Shown: in pieces, positions 35,139 through 46,707 of the stretch
How positions within the stretch are numbered: the stretch's first letter is position 1
Layout: every line of letters starts with the position of its first letter
Origin: Cryphonectria parasitica EP155
Lineage: Eukaryota; Ascomycota; Sordariomycetes; Diaporthales; Cryphonectriaceae
DNA length: 64,000 nt
Reading direction: 5' to 3'
Assembly (NCBI RefSeq): GCF_011745365.1
Contig: NW_024468914.1
Coordinates: 3,622,228 to 3,686,227, forward strand
Program-made: the position numbers and the translations under genes
The notes under the pieces: generated by a model
What the model was told of the DNA's origin: nothing
Seen by the model: only the letters and a program-made list of their open reading frames with translations
The model's database searches: none

Positions 35139-35741
35139 TCATGGTCTTCCATGTTTCGGTCGAAGGAGGTAGCAGTAGTAGAAGATGTCTGGGTCCGTGG
35201 TCTTGGCCTTGGATGTAGGAATTCTCTCAATTACCTCGACATCAAAGGGCAAGTCATCAACAGCAAATCTTGACGAGGAGTAACTGAGCGATAGCCAGAA
35301 ACCCCCTCGGGCCAGGCAATTCTTCACGCCATGGAACATGCGCGAGAAAGCCTCCTGGCCACCACACGAGATCGCATCGACAGTGCTCTTGTCAATCACA
35401 AGGTCATATTGTTCCGGGAAGGACTCGAGCTGGGTGGCGTCTGCTACTGCGTATCTCATGCGCACATCACCGAATGCTTCTTGTTCCGCTTTGAGTCCGT
35501 GCTCAATGGCTAGGGGCTCGTAGTCAATGTTGAGGATATCGTTGAACCCGCGAGCGCGGAGGTGGTTTTGCAAATCACTTGTGCCGAAGCCAACCTGCAA
35601 GATTCTGGATGATTTGTGCAGCCTCTCGAGATGAGGTTCCAGGATGGATAAAAAGGCTTCGGATGAGATTAGCCATTCAAAGGAGGTCTCGGTCTTGAAT
35701 CGCTCGTGCCAGTATTGCTGCTCATCGAAACTCGGGGGCAT
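35139..35741 (-). CDS. Class I SAM-dependent methyltransferase (EEF1AKMT4/METTL13-like), 200 aa
   Basis: Intronless, ATG at 35741. Opens with EQQYWHERFKTETSFEWL, the YWxERY...FEWL pattern of METTL13-N and EEF1A lysine methyltransferase 4 relatives. Motif I is ILQVGFGTSD (48-57), a variant of VGCGNS. The acidic residue binding the SAM ribose is Asp73 in NIDYEPLAIE; DLVIDKSTVDAI is the motif IV equivalent. Likely a cytosolic protein-lysine methyltransferase, although the substrate (elongation factor 1A in animal relatives) is inferred. Length is right for a single-domain enzyme. Confidence 0.85.
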   Translation of the reverse strand: MPPSFDEQQYWHERFKTETSFEWLISSEAFLSILEPHLERLHKSSRILQVGFGTSDLQNHLRARGFNDILNIDYEPLAIEHGLKAEQEAFGDVRMRYAVADATQLESFPEQYDLVIDKSTVDAISCGGQEAFSRMFHGVKNCLARGGFWLSLSYSSSRFAVDDLPFDVEVIERIPTSKAKTTDPDIFYYCYLLRPKHGRP

Positions 35742-38149
35742 GGTGATACCAAATCATCGATGCGGCTACGTCAAGTCGGATGATCCTTGATGATTCTGAT
35801 AAGAACTGCAAGATCTGTTGCATATGGCAAAGGGTACAATTGTCGATATGCCTCCAGTTTGGGTTGTGGGTATCAGTTTTGGCGACGTTCCGTGTTGGCA
35901 CAGCTTGACACTGAAAACTTTTACGTTGATTACATCAGACTCGATAACAAGAATCAGGGAGTCCTGGTGGGGCGCCGCTGCACGAAGGCAGCAACATGCG
36001 CGATCGGCTGGTTCACAAGATCATTTTGCGCAAAGCCATACTAGAAATATCTTCGGACGCCTCAATAGTGTTACAATCTGTTCTTTGCCTGCTGTTATTT
36101 TACTTTTATCTATTTTTCTGTTCTCTGTCTTCTCTTCCTTTTCCTCCCTTTTTCTTTTTTGGCATGGACCATGTCACCAAACGGACTGTGTTATTGCTGA
36201 CTCATTCCATATGGCCAGGGGTTTCTGTGACGGGCAGGCTTACCAAATGGATGGCTCGAAAGAAATAATATGGTAGAAGAGACACACAAAGAGAGTTGAG
36301 GAAGGCAGGAACAATTGTTGAATCTATGCCTAGTCAAAAGGTTCAAGACGATGAACTAGGCGTGCGAGGGGTTGAAAAGTGAGTCTGGGTCTTGTCAGCC
36401 GAGCAGCGTAGTGCAGCATGTCTGGCCCAGTGCCTAGATAAATTTGACCTTTGTTGTTTTGAATGGCCTCAATCAGAAAATGAGAGTGATGAAAGATGCT
36501 GTCACTGTTTATTGTGATTATTTAAGTCGTCCCTAATATGAAATGCGTTGATGATCGCATTGCAGGAAGGGATCAGGGGGGACAATACATCACCTGAAAA
36601 AGGGGTGATAAGAAATAAAAACCCCAAGAAACATATGAAAAGATAAGTTGTATTAGGAGATTTACACCAAGAGGAGAGAAGGGGGGGGGGGGGGATAAGG
36701 ACTGATGTGACAATAGGCAGCGCTGATGCTAGAACCCCGATTGTCGGTTGACGCGATCACATGCGAAAGTGATGAGTACTTTGTACAGTCTAGTACTGAA
36801 TCTGATGCCCAGGTAGTGCATTCAACGGCGACCTCTTTGTGTAGCCTGCCCTACTTGTATCTTCTCAAAGCCGTCTTCGTTACAGTCCTAAGCTTTCTCC
36901 AAGACAGATGGCGTCTTAAGCTGGCTGGCCTGCCGTTCAACACCGCTAGACAGATCTATGACAGCCTGCCACCTGAGCAGGTGTCCCATGGCCGGCCTGG
37001 CAAACAAATATAAAATGTCCCCACCCCCACGCGAACCAACGTTTGAGAGCCATGCCTAGTCCCGTGGGTGTGCATTGGAGAGTGATTACCGGCCGAACTT
37101 GGAGGAAGCAATAATTATCACACATGTAATAATGTACACAAAAGGAAGGGGGAGGAACCAAGAAAAGGGGGTAACCTCTATAAAGTAATAAAATGATCTT
37201 AGAAATGCATAACAACCGGGTGATCCCGTGCCTAGGTAAAAGACATCGTCACAGCACATCATTGTCACAACAGCTGATGTGAGTGGCTTGATTGGTGGTC
37301 CTTTCTCCCGCCTATCTGGGATATTGCGGTGGCCCTGTTTTTTTATGATTTTTTTCCCCCTTTTGATTGCAACAGGAGCATAGCACGCCACGCACGTCAG
37401 TGGCCAGTGGCGGATCTAATCTTGGCATTATAGTGAGTGAATGGTAGTACAACGGTTTGTCCGCTCGGGAGTGGTTCTTCCGGACCTGAACACTGAAGGG
37501 TGCAGCTTGTAGTTTCTCTAGTGGGTACTTGTAGTAAGTAGCAAGTCGAAAGAATGGATCGGTCCATTTTTATTTGTCAAAACTGGAGAGAAACACATCC
37601 TCAGAATATAATCAAGGCTTGACTGCGTGTCATGAGGACGAAGCAGAAGGCACACCATCACCAGACTCGCAACGATGGACTTTGGGGGGGGGGGAAGGGG
37701 GTCTAATCTTCTCTATATTGGGACGTGTCTCATTAGTAGGATCGCAGGCGTTAAATACGCAATTGTCGCTTGCGATGGTATCATGCGCCAACTGCGGGGC
37801 CCACCTGTTCCGCCAGCCTCAATAGGGGAAGAGGAAACAAGACACACTTGAGCTGGCGGAGATATGCACAATAGCGGTGGTCCCTTCAGTAACTCTATTT
37901 GGACCCTCGTTCATTTTTGGACCTTCTTGAGCGGGTCGCGAGGCCCTTTCAGCCTCATATTCCCAAATCCCTATTTCGCCCGGTTTTGGGTTCGTTGTCG
38001 CGTGATTGTTCTTTGTTTCGTGCTGCTTTTTGCTATTGTAACGCACCAGTTTGGTTTGATTATTGCAAAAGACAAAGAGCAGAGACCGCAAATCGAACAC
38101 GCCGATATCCGCATCTGGATATGGAATCGCCGTGCGACCTCTTCTTACG
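35742..38149. other. Intergenic, 2.4 kb upstream of the double-zinc-cluster regulator
   Basis: No gene I can support. It holds a 14-base G run (36681-36694), an 11-base G run (37684-37694) and CT-rich stretches near 36.1 kb. A frame with an ATG at 36726 (95 codons) has no recognised motif. The region just before 38150 is the regulator's leader. Confidence 0.5.
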
Positions 38150-40522
38150 ATGGAGCAGTTCGTGTCAACTTTCAGCGCCTCTGGTCGACCAGCAAAGGAA
38201 ACGTGCAAGCAGTGTAGATTTCGCAAGGTTCGTTGCGACGGGCGACATGGCGACAAAGGTTGTGGAGACTGCGAAAGGTTAAAGTTCGCCTGCTCATTTG
38301 TCGTGGGCGAGCCAACCACGCCGACGACAGTCTATGGATTTGCAGACAGCAGCACCTCCCTGCCAAGCCCAGCACTCGAGGCAGGGAGGATTGTGGAGCG
38401 GAGGAGGAACAGCAAGGCGTGCTCCAACTGCAGACAGCAAAAGGTGCGCTGCTCTGGAGGCGCGCCATGTCTAGCTTGCAGGAAGAGATGCCTCCCTTGT
38501 GTGTATGGCGCCGACGGGAGACGGACCAGCCGAGCTGTCACGGGCAGCGCTGCGGGCACACCGACAGAGTCGACGTTCTCGAGCCAAACTGGCGAGACTT
38601 CAGGCGCGGACGACACCTCAGCAACCTCACCGACATCGCCAGCGACCACGAACTCAGAGCCAGTTCTCTCCCTCCACACCGAGACTGGTGGTAGTATCAA
38701 TGGTGGTGGTGCAGGCGGCATTCACCTTTTACCACCCGACATCCAAGTACTCGTGGAGTTTTACTTCAACAATATATATCCCCTCCCCTCCTACGCCTTC
38801 CTACACCCCTCGACAACGATCAGGCTCTGCAGCGAGGGCAATCTAGACACATGTCTCGCGTACGCCATTTCGGCTGTCGCCAGCCACCACACGGGCCCGC
38901 CACAAGCCCGCAGCGATCTCGAGCTGGACTGGATCCAGCGCACCGAGGACTCGATATGGAAACACCTCGAGTCGCCCAGCCTCGCCCGCCTGCAGGCCCT
39001 GCTCCTCGTCGTCCTCTACCGTGTGGAGACGGGCGCTTATCAGCGCGCCTTTATGCTCTCCTCGATCGCAGCCAGGGCGGCGGCAGCCATGAGGCTGAAC
39101 TGCGAACGAGCAGCAGCGCCACAGGACAACGAGGGTAGGATCTCTCAGGAGACTAGGCGGCGCTTGATGTGGAGTTTGAAATTGGTCGAGCGGTATTTCT
39201 GCATGGGTTTGCCAGAGTTTGAGTTGTGTCCCGTGGACAGCATTTACTTGGAACTGCCATGCCCCGAGGAGCAGTTCAGCAGCATTACTCACCTTGGAGA
39301 CACAGGAGCTGGGCTTGGTGCTGGGGCAATCGAGAGGGACTTGCGCTCGTCTGACTACGGAGCATATCATTTATGCGTCAAGATCGAGATGTTGCGACGG
39401 GACGTTGTGAAGCTGACCAGGTCGCTCTCCGTTTACGATGCGAGTTTCCCCCAGATGGCTTCGGTGATGCGCGACTTCGAACAGCACCTCGAGCGTGTCG
39501 GCAGCGATCTTCCAGGTGGCCCGGCGCTCACCGCAGACCACATCTCGCAACTCGTCGGTACACCATGGCTTGCAAGACGCATCCTCGTTCACCTATCGTT
39601 TCACCAATGTTACTGCGATCTCTATCGCATTCTACTAAGAGGCTATCGCGAGGCCGCACCCGCCGTGGTCCTCGACGCCATGGACCAAAACCTCCTCGCC
39701 AAGGCAGAACGGCTCTGTCTACAACATGCAACGGCTATCGTCGACATCCTCGCCACTCTCAATCAGCAAAGCCAGCGCGCACAGCTCTTGGAGTTCGACA
39801 CAGCTATTTGTGGATACCACGCCGTGCGCGTCCTTCTCTTCATCTCCCAGTTCAGCCGACTGACCACGAGGCCGAGCGAGGAGTGGGTGATCAGCCGCGC
39901 CGAGCTGTGCATGGCTAGTCTGCGGCGGTTCTTCCCCACTTCGAAGCTGGTCAAGCCCATCCTGGAGGAGATGAGGAGATCTATCACGGTCTTCTCCAAC
40001 AAGAGCGTCACTGCAACACCCAGCAGACTTGCTTCGCCTGGGCCACCGACACCTACTAAAGGCGCAAAGGATCCTGCCGCGGGGCTCTCTGCTGCGGCAA
40101 GAGTGAGGCAGAGGTTGGCGATCCACAGCCTTTTACGACAGGCAGATTTTACAGATGAGGATGAAGGTGGTGGTGGAGGAGGGGAAGAAGAGCGCAGGGC
40201 AAGCGATGCCAACCAGTGGGCTGTGTCGCCTGGCGCGTCCAGTCCGTCTGGTCCTCACAGCACGTCAGGTTATGCCAGCAGTGATACCCAGAGAACGACC
40301 ACCAATTCCGAGCAGGGGCAGACGCCGTACGAGGGCGACCTGTGGCAGTTTCGCTGGCCGTGCAATGGTGACCTGGACGATGGGTGGGACGCTGATCTGA
40401 GGCGGGCCCCGGCTTCTGCTGGTGGCATTGGAGGAGGGGGGCTACCCAGGACGCCGTCCTTCTCGTTCCCATGGCTCCAGAGGTGGGAGGGCACTTCGAC
40501 ACTTGGAGGGGAGATTACGTGA
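38150..40522 (+). CDS. Fungal transcription factor with two Zn2Cys6 clusters, 790 aa
   Basis: Intronless, ATG at 38150. Cluster 1: Cys19, 22, 29, 38, 41, 48 (C-x2-C-x6-C-x8-C-x2-C-x6-C). Cluster 2: Cys91, 94, 101, 107, 110, 117 (C-x2-C-x6-C-x5-C-x2-C-x6-C), 42 residues later. All twelve ligands are present. Each cluster is followed by hydrophobic or basic sequence rather than a clear coiled coil. A Ser/Thr-rich linker leads to the fungal middle homology region (about 200-450; DIQVLVEFYFNNIYPLPSYA near the start). The C-terminal about 150 residues are disordered. A nuclear DNA-binding regulator; targets unknown. It may control nearby metabolic genes, but position alone does not show that. Confidence 0.9.
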   Translation: MEQFVSTFSASGRPAKETCKQCRFRKVRCDGRHGDKGCGDCERLKFACSFVVGEPTTPTTVYGFADSSTSLPSPALEAGRIVERRRNSKACSNCRQQKVRCSGGAPCLACRKRCLPCVYGADGRRTSRAVTGSAAGTPTESTFSSQTGETSGADDTSATSPTSPATTNSEPVLSLHTETGGSINGGGAGGIHLLPPDIQVLVEFYFNNIYPLPSYAFLHPSTTIRLCSEGNLDTCLAYAISAVASHHTGPPQARSDLELDWIQRTEDSIWKHLESPSLARLQALLLVVLYRVETGAYQRAFMLSSIAARAAAAMRLNCERAAAPQDNEGRISQETRRRLMWSLKLVERYFCMGLPEFELCPVDSIYLELPCPEEQFSSITHLGDTGAGLGAGAIERDLRSSDYGAYHLCVKIEMLRRDVVKLTRSLSVYDASFPQMASVMRDFEQHLERVGSDLPGGPALTADHISQLVGTPWLARRILVHLSFHQCYCDLYRILLRGYREAAPAVVLDAMDQNLLAKAERLCLQHATAIVDILATLNQQSQRAQLLEFDTAICGYHAVRVLLFISQFSRLTTRPSEEWVISRAELCMASLRRFFPTSKLVKPILEEMRRSITVFSNKSVTATPSRLASPGPPTPTKGAKDPAAGLSAAARVRQRLAIHSLLRQADFTDEDEGGGGGGEEERRASDANQWAVSPGASSPSGPHSTSGYASSDTQRTTTNSEQGQTPYEGDLWQFRWPCNGDLDDGWDADLRRAPASAGGIGGGGLPRTPSFSFPWLQRWEGTSTLGGEIT

Positions 40523-41446
40523 CCGGAGTTTCTTGTTTGGTTTGGGTTTGGAAATGGGACCGGCGGACATTGTCTTACTGTTGCATTCCTTTTGTGCATA
40601 ACTTGCATGCGTGTATTGAAGGGAGCGAATATACATACACCGATAGGACAATACCCATAATGACTACCGACCAAGACTTCTCTCAAGCGTAAAAGAGAGA
40701 TAGTAAAAAAATAAAATAAAAAGACCGACAAATGACAACTTGGCTGTATCGTGATGACCGTTGGCCCAGCTTGTGTCATGCCTCCTAAAAGCACATCACG
40801 TCTCGAACCCTGGCGCGTTGGCCCCATGATAAGCAGCTAAACTCCATCAGTCTTCCCCCCCTTTTTCCTGCACTCTATCTCCCTCTCGGTCTCTATCTCG
40901 CAAAGCACGCTATGTACGGTAGTACGTATTGTTAGACAGACTTTCGGCTTGCCGTTCCTCTCCCCTCTTGACGTACCCAGTGACCATTCACACGCTCTCG
41001 GGACCCACCTTCGTCATGAGGTGGGCCACTGACGATATGCAAACTTCTCGGCCAAATGACCCCCACTTCGGATATATGCAGCCCCGGATGTCGGTCTCTA
41101 TCTCAATCTGGCGGCCGGCATTGGGACCGAGGGAGGACCTGACAATGTCCGAGATAGGTGGAACTGGAACGACCAGGTGAGAAAGATGGGAGGGATGAGA
41201 GGGGATATGGGAATTGTGCGGAAATGCGATATATCACGACATTAACTACTCTTCCATCTGCTTCTCAATTACAACGTTGGTAATGTATCACAAAGCATGT
41301 TTGAACCACCTTATGTACATACTGTATATCATTCTAAGTGGGCGTTGACTTCAGTAATGTCACAAGACTACTTGGTGTAAATACAGTGTAGTAGCCACCA
41401 GCATAACTTGGGTAGAGTCAATGCTTGGAGACACTATAAGTAAAGT
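40523..41446. other. Intergenic between convergent genes
   Basis: 3' sequence of the regulator and the sulfatase. No gene seen. Confidence 0.55.
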
Positions 41447-43123
41447 CTACTTGGTGAGACTGAATGAGGCTTGCACTGTGGCACTGTCATGAACAGGCTC
41501 ATCCCCAATCTCGGCCATCTTCGTCTCCAGCATAACCAACATACGCTTGACCGTGTCCTGGTACTTTGGCTCATTGTACACATTAAATAACTCCAGCGGA
41601 TCCTCCTTGCAGTCAAACAGCTCCCACTCCCTATCCGCATCGTCCTCGTATGGATCTTCGGCCCCAGGCACCCCCAGCGCCTGGTTGTACCAGTAGATCA
41701 GCTTGTACCTCTGGTCTCGCACGCCGTAGTGTGCCCTCGCGTGGTGGGTCCAATCGTTGTTCATCCAGTAGCGGTGGTACGCTACCTGTTGCCAGTCCTC
41801 GGGTGTTTTCTCGTGGAGAAGGCTCCGGAACGAGACGCCCTGCATGTAGGTGGGCACTTTCAGGCTGGCGAAATCGAGGAACAGAGGGGCGAAGTCGACG
41901 TTGCAGATGATGTCGTTGCACTCTGTCCCGGCCTTGATCTCGGGCGGGTAGCGGATCAGGAAAGGCATCTGGAAGGACTCCTCGTACATGAATCGCTTGT
42001 CGAACCAGCCGTGCTCGCCTAGGAAGAAGCCCTGGTCGGATGTGTAGATGACGATGGTGTTCTCGTCAAGACCCTCCTTCTTTAGGAAATCCAAGGTCGT
42101 CCCCACGCTGTCGTCGATTGACTGGATCGTCCGAAGATATCTCTGCATATAGCGCTGGAACTTGAAGTCGGCCAGCTCGGCTGACGTCTTGAACCTGAAC
42201 ACGGTCCCCTCCTCCACATCGACGAGCTTAAAGTTTTTCAACTCGTCGTCTGAGGGCGCAGGTATCTTGCGCTGGGAGAAGCCCATGGCAGAGAAAATTG
42301 GCTCACCCACGACTTTGCCGCCGTCAGGTTGGGCCAGTCCCAGGTCGAAGTAGGTCATGTCCTCAGCGACGCGCATCTTGGCCGCCTTGGCCGCGCGCGC
42401 CCTGTTCTTGTAGTCGTCCGTGTACGTCTCAGGCACCTTGATCCTGTCTGTGTACAGGTGCTTGTGCCTGTCATGACACTCCCACGACCGATGAGGCGCC
42501 TTGTGGTGGCACATCACAAAGAAGGGCTTGTCTTGGTCGCGCTCACGGATGAAATTGAGTGTCTTGTCCGTGATAATGTCCGTCACGTAACCTTCCACTT
42601 CCACTTCCTTGCCCTCTGGCTCTAGGAATGTCGGGTCCCAGTACGCGCCCTGGCCTGGTACCACGCTCCAGTAGTCGAACCCGCTCGGCTCATGCTCAAC
42701 CCCTTCGCCTAGGTGCCACTTGCCAATCATGGCCGTCTGGTATCCTCCCGAGCGCAGCTGCTTAGCCACGTTGGGCATCAGCTTGTTAATCTTGGACGAT
42801 AGCGTCATGACGCCGTTGACATGGTTGTGTGTCCCCGTCAGGATGGCCGCGCGCGATGGCGTGCAGATCGAGTTTGTTACGTAGCAATGGTTGAACTTCA
42901 TCCCTTCGTGGGCTAGACGGTCGATGTTGGGGGTGTGGTTGATGCCAGCACCGTAACAGCTAATAGCCTTGGACGCATGGTCATCGGCCATGATGAAGAT
43001 GATGTTGGGCCTTTTGGAAGAGGAGGCCATGGCGGCGGTGTTGGCTGGATGAGCTGATGGTGTGGTTGCAAGTCTCTGGGGGGGAGAAGAGTTCTGCCCG
43101 GCTTGAGCTGGCTTGAGGACCAT
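41447..43123 (-). CDS. Sulfatase (formylglycine-dependent, alkaline-phosphatase superfamily), 558 aa
   Basis: Intronless. The ATG at 43123 has a good context; a second at 43030 (GCCATGG context) would start just before KRPNIIFIMADDH and give 527 aa. Cleaves a sulfate ester after a cysteine is turned into formylglycine. Signature: Cys87 in CTPSRAAILTG, with metal-binding MADDH (46-49), GKWHLGEG and SDQGFFLGEHGW. The C-terminal part looks like the DUF4976-type tail (YEDDADREWELFDCKEDP). No signal peptide, unlike secreted arylsulfatases, so it may act in the cytosol on imported sulfate esters. Layout is nearer bacterial mucopolysaccharide-type sulfatases than fungal choline sulfatase. Substrate unknown. 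Confidence 0.92.
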   Translation of the reverse strand: MVLKPAQAGQNSSPPQRLATTPSAHPANTAAMASSSKRPNIIFIMADDHASKAISCYGAGINHTPNIDRLAHEGMKFNHCYVTNSICTPSRAAILTGTHNHVNGVMTLSSKINKLMPNVAKQLRSGGYQTAMIGKWHLGEGVEHEPSGFDYWSVVPGQGAYWDPTFLEPEGKEVEVEGYVTDIITDKTLNFIRERDQDKPFFVMCHHKAPHRSWECHDRHKHLYTDRIKVPETYTDDYKNRARAAKAAKMRVAEDMTYFDLGLAQPDGGKVVGEPIFSAMGFSQRKIPAPSDDELKNFKLVDVEEGTVFRFKTSAELADFKFQRYMQRYLRTIQSIDDSVGTTLDFLKKEGLDENTIVIYTSDQGFFLGEHGWFDKRFMYEESFQMPFLIRYPPEIKAGTECNDIICNVDFAPLFLDFASLKVPTYMQGVSFRSLLHEKTPEDWQQVAYHRYWMNNDWTHHARAHYGVRDQRYKLIYWYNQALGVPGAEDPYEDDADREWELFDCKEDPLELFNVYNEPKYQDTVKRMLVMLETKMAEIGDEPVHDSATVQASFSLTK

Positions 43124-44900
43124 TCTTGGAGCTATGTGCCTTGGTTTAAACCGTGGAGAGGCTTGTGAGGTTGATAACCCTTTCTAATGTTGTATATTGG
43201 ATCTTCACGACTGTAATCAACATTGATAGATTTCCAGGGCGTCGCCCATGAAGTTCTGAGCCAGTTAGGAGTGGTGGAACAGAACTGCAGGCCGTCGTCC
43301 AAGATGCATCCACCTTCCCATTCAAGCAACTGGCCGAGTTCCGACTGAGGGGCGCACCATCGAAAAGAGGACGGAAGGGTGGAGCTTTTACCATGCGAGA
43401 CACTGATTCATGGCGCAAAAGTGGAAGAAGACACGCAGGAAGCTCAAATTACTATGGTAAATGGCGCCACTCACTAAAAACGTCTGAACATCGAGAATCC
43501 GCGTAAACGCCACGTAGACGGCACGCAGACGCCGTCACTTGGTGCAGGATGTGATCTATCATCATTTCTAGTCCACAGATAGTAACGGATAACTCGGCTC
43601 TTGATCTCGGGTGAAGAGCCGATGGAGATGAGAGCGGGTCGGGCGTCTTGTTGTAAGCTCACTGCCAGCCGGGACCTGTGAACTCTGCGTTCCCTCAAAG
43701 TGTGCACTGGACTGGAAACGGTGGGTAAAATCCAGCAATACTTAGGACCTGAGAATTTGCGCTTGAAGCTGGCCGTTTCATATCCTACAATACATATTGC
43801 TTCATTCAGCGAACCGTTCCTTGAAGAATCTCAAAATCGCTTTCTAGCTCTGATTTGTTGGCATTCCACAGCATTCTCGGACATTGATGTTTTATTGAGG
43901 ACAAGGAAAGCGCCACGGCATGTTATCGGAAGAACATCTGGTCTCGCTCAAGACCCACTGGCTGCAGAGCCCTGAAGTACGGACGATTGCATCTCGAAAA
44001 TAATGACCAAGGAGTTCGCAAGGTAAAAACTGGGGCACACTCAAGCAATTCAATTGGTAACGAGGTGAATGTTGATTTATAGATGAGTACACACGCTTCA
44101 GACCATGCCGAGCGCCACAATTCTTGGGGTGACAGGCCCCTGAACGCCACCTCGCCTGGCAGAGGGCGTCCGACTTCAACCCGCACCCCCACAAAACTCA
44201 GACTCTGTGGCTATGCTATGGGAGAAGGGGAGTGTCTGAGAATCTCATCCACAATAGAGATTTCAATACCAAGCCTGTGACAGCTGCGGAGCCATGACGA
44301 GCATCTTGTTGAACCTGTCTAGACCCCCTGAAACTGCTGCACGAGTACAGACCCATGCTGATCTCCATCTAAGGTTTAAGGTTACCTGCTGGATGTGCGG
44401 ATATCCGGAAGCGCTACCTAGCTACGTGTTTCAGCCTCTCCCCAGCGTACTCAAGCATCGTGTATCAGGTCTTGTCTTGTATTCCCGGTCTGCCACAGTC
44501 TCAAGGAGGCGCAGTGCCTCATGCTGGAGTTCGATCAGGAACGATTTCGATGATGTGCCATGTAGATCAGGACTTGTGAATGAATTTAGGTGCCAAGATG
44601 ACATTTTCTTGATCTTGTTTTGTAGCTCTGTTTCTTTTCCCTTCTTGCATTTGTTCATTCGATACCGTGCATCTAAATTGGATTGTCACACAACCACGGA
44701 GAGTCGTGTATTCTTTCGTCATTCATTCCTGTGTTTGAATTAATTGTATCTCTGGCTGCGGGCTGCCATTCTTTCTTTCAGTGTCCGCCGGCGTACCTCA
44801 TTCATCTTCTTGTATCTCGTCCAGGCGACCAATATTCGAGACCATCTCCAACCACCAGTCGGCCGGTGAATCGACCTTCTCTCTTTTACACAACAATAAT
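43124..44900. other. Intergenic, 1.8 kb, divergent
   Basis: Promoters of the sulfatase and the GH72 gene. A TTTTCTTGATCTTG / TTTCTTTTCCC stretch lies near 44.6 kb. No gene recognised; the longest frame here (44294-44743) shows no motif. Confidence 0.5.
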
Positions 44901-46707
44901 ATGGCCCTTCAGAGAATATCTACGGTGCTCGCCACAGCATTGCTGGCGAGGCAGGCCGCAGCGGTAGACCCTATCACTGCCAAGGCAAGTTGCAGGACAC
45001 TGAATATCATATGGCAATCAATGAGCCATGCATAAGAATCCAGAAGCTGACGTTCATTTAATACGTCTTTCAGGGACAATACCTATTTTACTCCTCAAAT
45101 GGCACACAATTCTTCATCAAGGGTGTTGCCTACCAACAAGGCATCGCTCCAGGAGGAGCGGCAGAGACCACAGATGCAACCTTTATCGACTCACTCGCAG
45201 ATGGTGCAAGCTGCCAAAGAGATATTCCCATGCTCCAGCAGCTGGGCACCAACACAATCCGTGTCTACGCAGTTGACCCTACACAGGACCACTCAACGTG
45301 CATGAACGCCCTCGATGCCGCAGGTATCCACGTGATTGCCGACCTGAGCGTTCCCGGCCAGTCCATCAACAGAGACACCCCTGCCTGGACAACGGACCTC
45401 TTTGCACGGTACCAGGGTGTGATCGACAACCTATCCCAGTACCAAAACACCCTCGGCTTCTTCGCGGGCAACGAGGTCACCAACAACAAGACCAACAGCG
45501 CCTCCTCAGCGTTCGTCAAGGCCGCCGTCCGCGACAGCAAGGCTTACATCCAGTCCAAGAACCTAGGCCGGTGGATCGGCGTGGGCTATGCCACCAACGA
45601 CGATGCAGAGACCCGCGACAACCTCGCCAGCTACTTCAACTGTGGCTCGGACCAGTCAGCCGCTGTCGACTTCTGGGGGTACAACATCTACGAGTGGTGC
45701 GGCCAGAGCACGTTCCAAGCCAGCGGGTATCAGGAGCGCACGGAGGCGTTTTCCAACTACTCTGTCCCTGCCTTCTTCTCCGAGTACGGATGCAATGTCC
45801 CGGATGGGGCTGCAGGGCGGGTCTGGGAGGAGACGGGCGTCCTGTACAGCTCGTTAATGAACACAGTCTGGAGCGGTGGGATTGTGTATGAGTACTTTGA
45901 GGAACAGAATGACTTTGGTATGTTTTTTGAGGCGCCTTATTCTGCTTAAGAAATTATGTTGTAACACCATGCTGATACCGCCGTCTAGGTCTCGTCTCAC
46001 TGTCTGGCAGCACCGTCACCCCTCTGAAGGACTTCAGCACGCTGGCCACGGCAATCCAAGAGGTCGATGCCAACGCGACAAGCACAGGGATCGAAATGGC
46101 TTCCTACTCCCCTTCCAACGTGCCACGCGCCTGCCCACCTGTCCAGGCAGACCTTTGGCTCTCCGCTGAGGCTCTCCCTCCGACGCCCAATGTAACCGCC
46201 TGCGAAGACATGGTAGCCGAGTCATCATGTGTCCCGACCGAGGAGGTGGCCAGCGACCCGGACAAGCTGGCCTCGCTGTTCGGCACGATTTGCGGGCTAG
46301 ACGCAAGCGCATGCACGGGCATCACGTCCAACGCCACGAGCGGGACATATGGTGCCTTTGTCATGTGCAACACGACGCAGCAGCTGACCAACGCCATGAA
46401 CCAATACTACACGAACCAGAACAAGGCCAGCACTGCCTGCGACTTCTCGGGCCAGGCTAAGATTGTCACGCCTTCGCGGGCTGTCAGCAGCACTGGCGGT
46501 AGTAGCAGCAGCGGCAGCAGCTCTGTGAGCACATCTTCCAGCAGCGTGACCTCCACTAGTGAGGATGGGACAGCAGCAGCTAATACTGGTAACTCTACAC
46601 AGTCTTCTTCTTCGAGCAGCGGTGCTCGGCGCATAATCTCGCTCGCGAACCTTGGGTGGACGGAGACTCTGCTCATCGCCGTTGGGGCCGTTGCCTGGAC
46701 GCTGTAG
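44901..46707 (+). CDS. GPI-anchored 1,3-beta-glucanosyltransferase, GH72 with CBM43 (Gel/Gas family), 548 aa
   Basis: Exons 44901-44984, 45074-45917 and 45989-46707. Elongates beta-1,3-glucan in the cell wall. Signal peptide MALQRISTVLATALLARQAAA. GH72 catalytic residues: acid/base Glu162 in FAGNEVTNN and nucleophile Glu265 in FFSEYGCN. The CBM43/X8 module (about 365-460) keeps its cysteines (CEDMVAESSC, ICGLDASAC, FVMCN, TACDF). A serine-rich stem and a hydrophobic tail (TLLIAVGAVAWTL) indicate a GPI signal. Intron 1 uses a GC donor; intron 2 has GTATGT and TCTAG. Both joins rebuild conserved sequence (ITAK|GQYLFYSSNG and NDF|GLVSLSG). Plasma membrane and wall location. Confidence 0.95.
44985..45073 (+). 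other. GC-AG intron in the GH72 gene
   Basis: The exon ends CCAAG and the intron begins GCAAGT, the usual consensus of rare GC-AG introns. A GCTGAC branch site lies at about 45047 and the acceptor is TTTCAG. No GT donor in the neighbourhood gives an open frame into the conserved GQYLFYSSNG, so the GC site is the only workable choice. Confidence 0.85.

Noticed and set aside
36681..37694. G-quadruplex-type element from G14 and G11 runs
   Set aside because: Single homopolymer runs a kilobase apart, probably slippage or sequencing-prone tracts; no four-tract arrangement seen.
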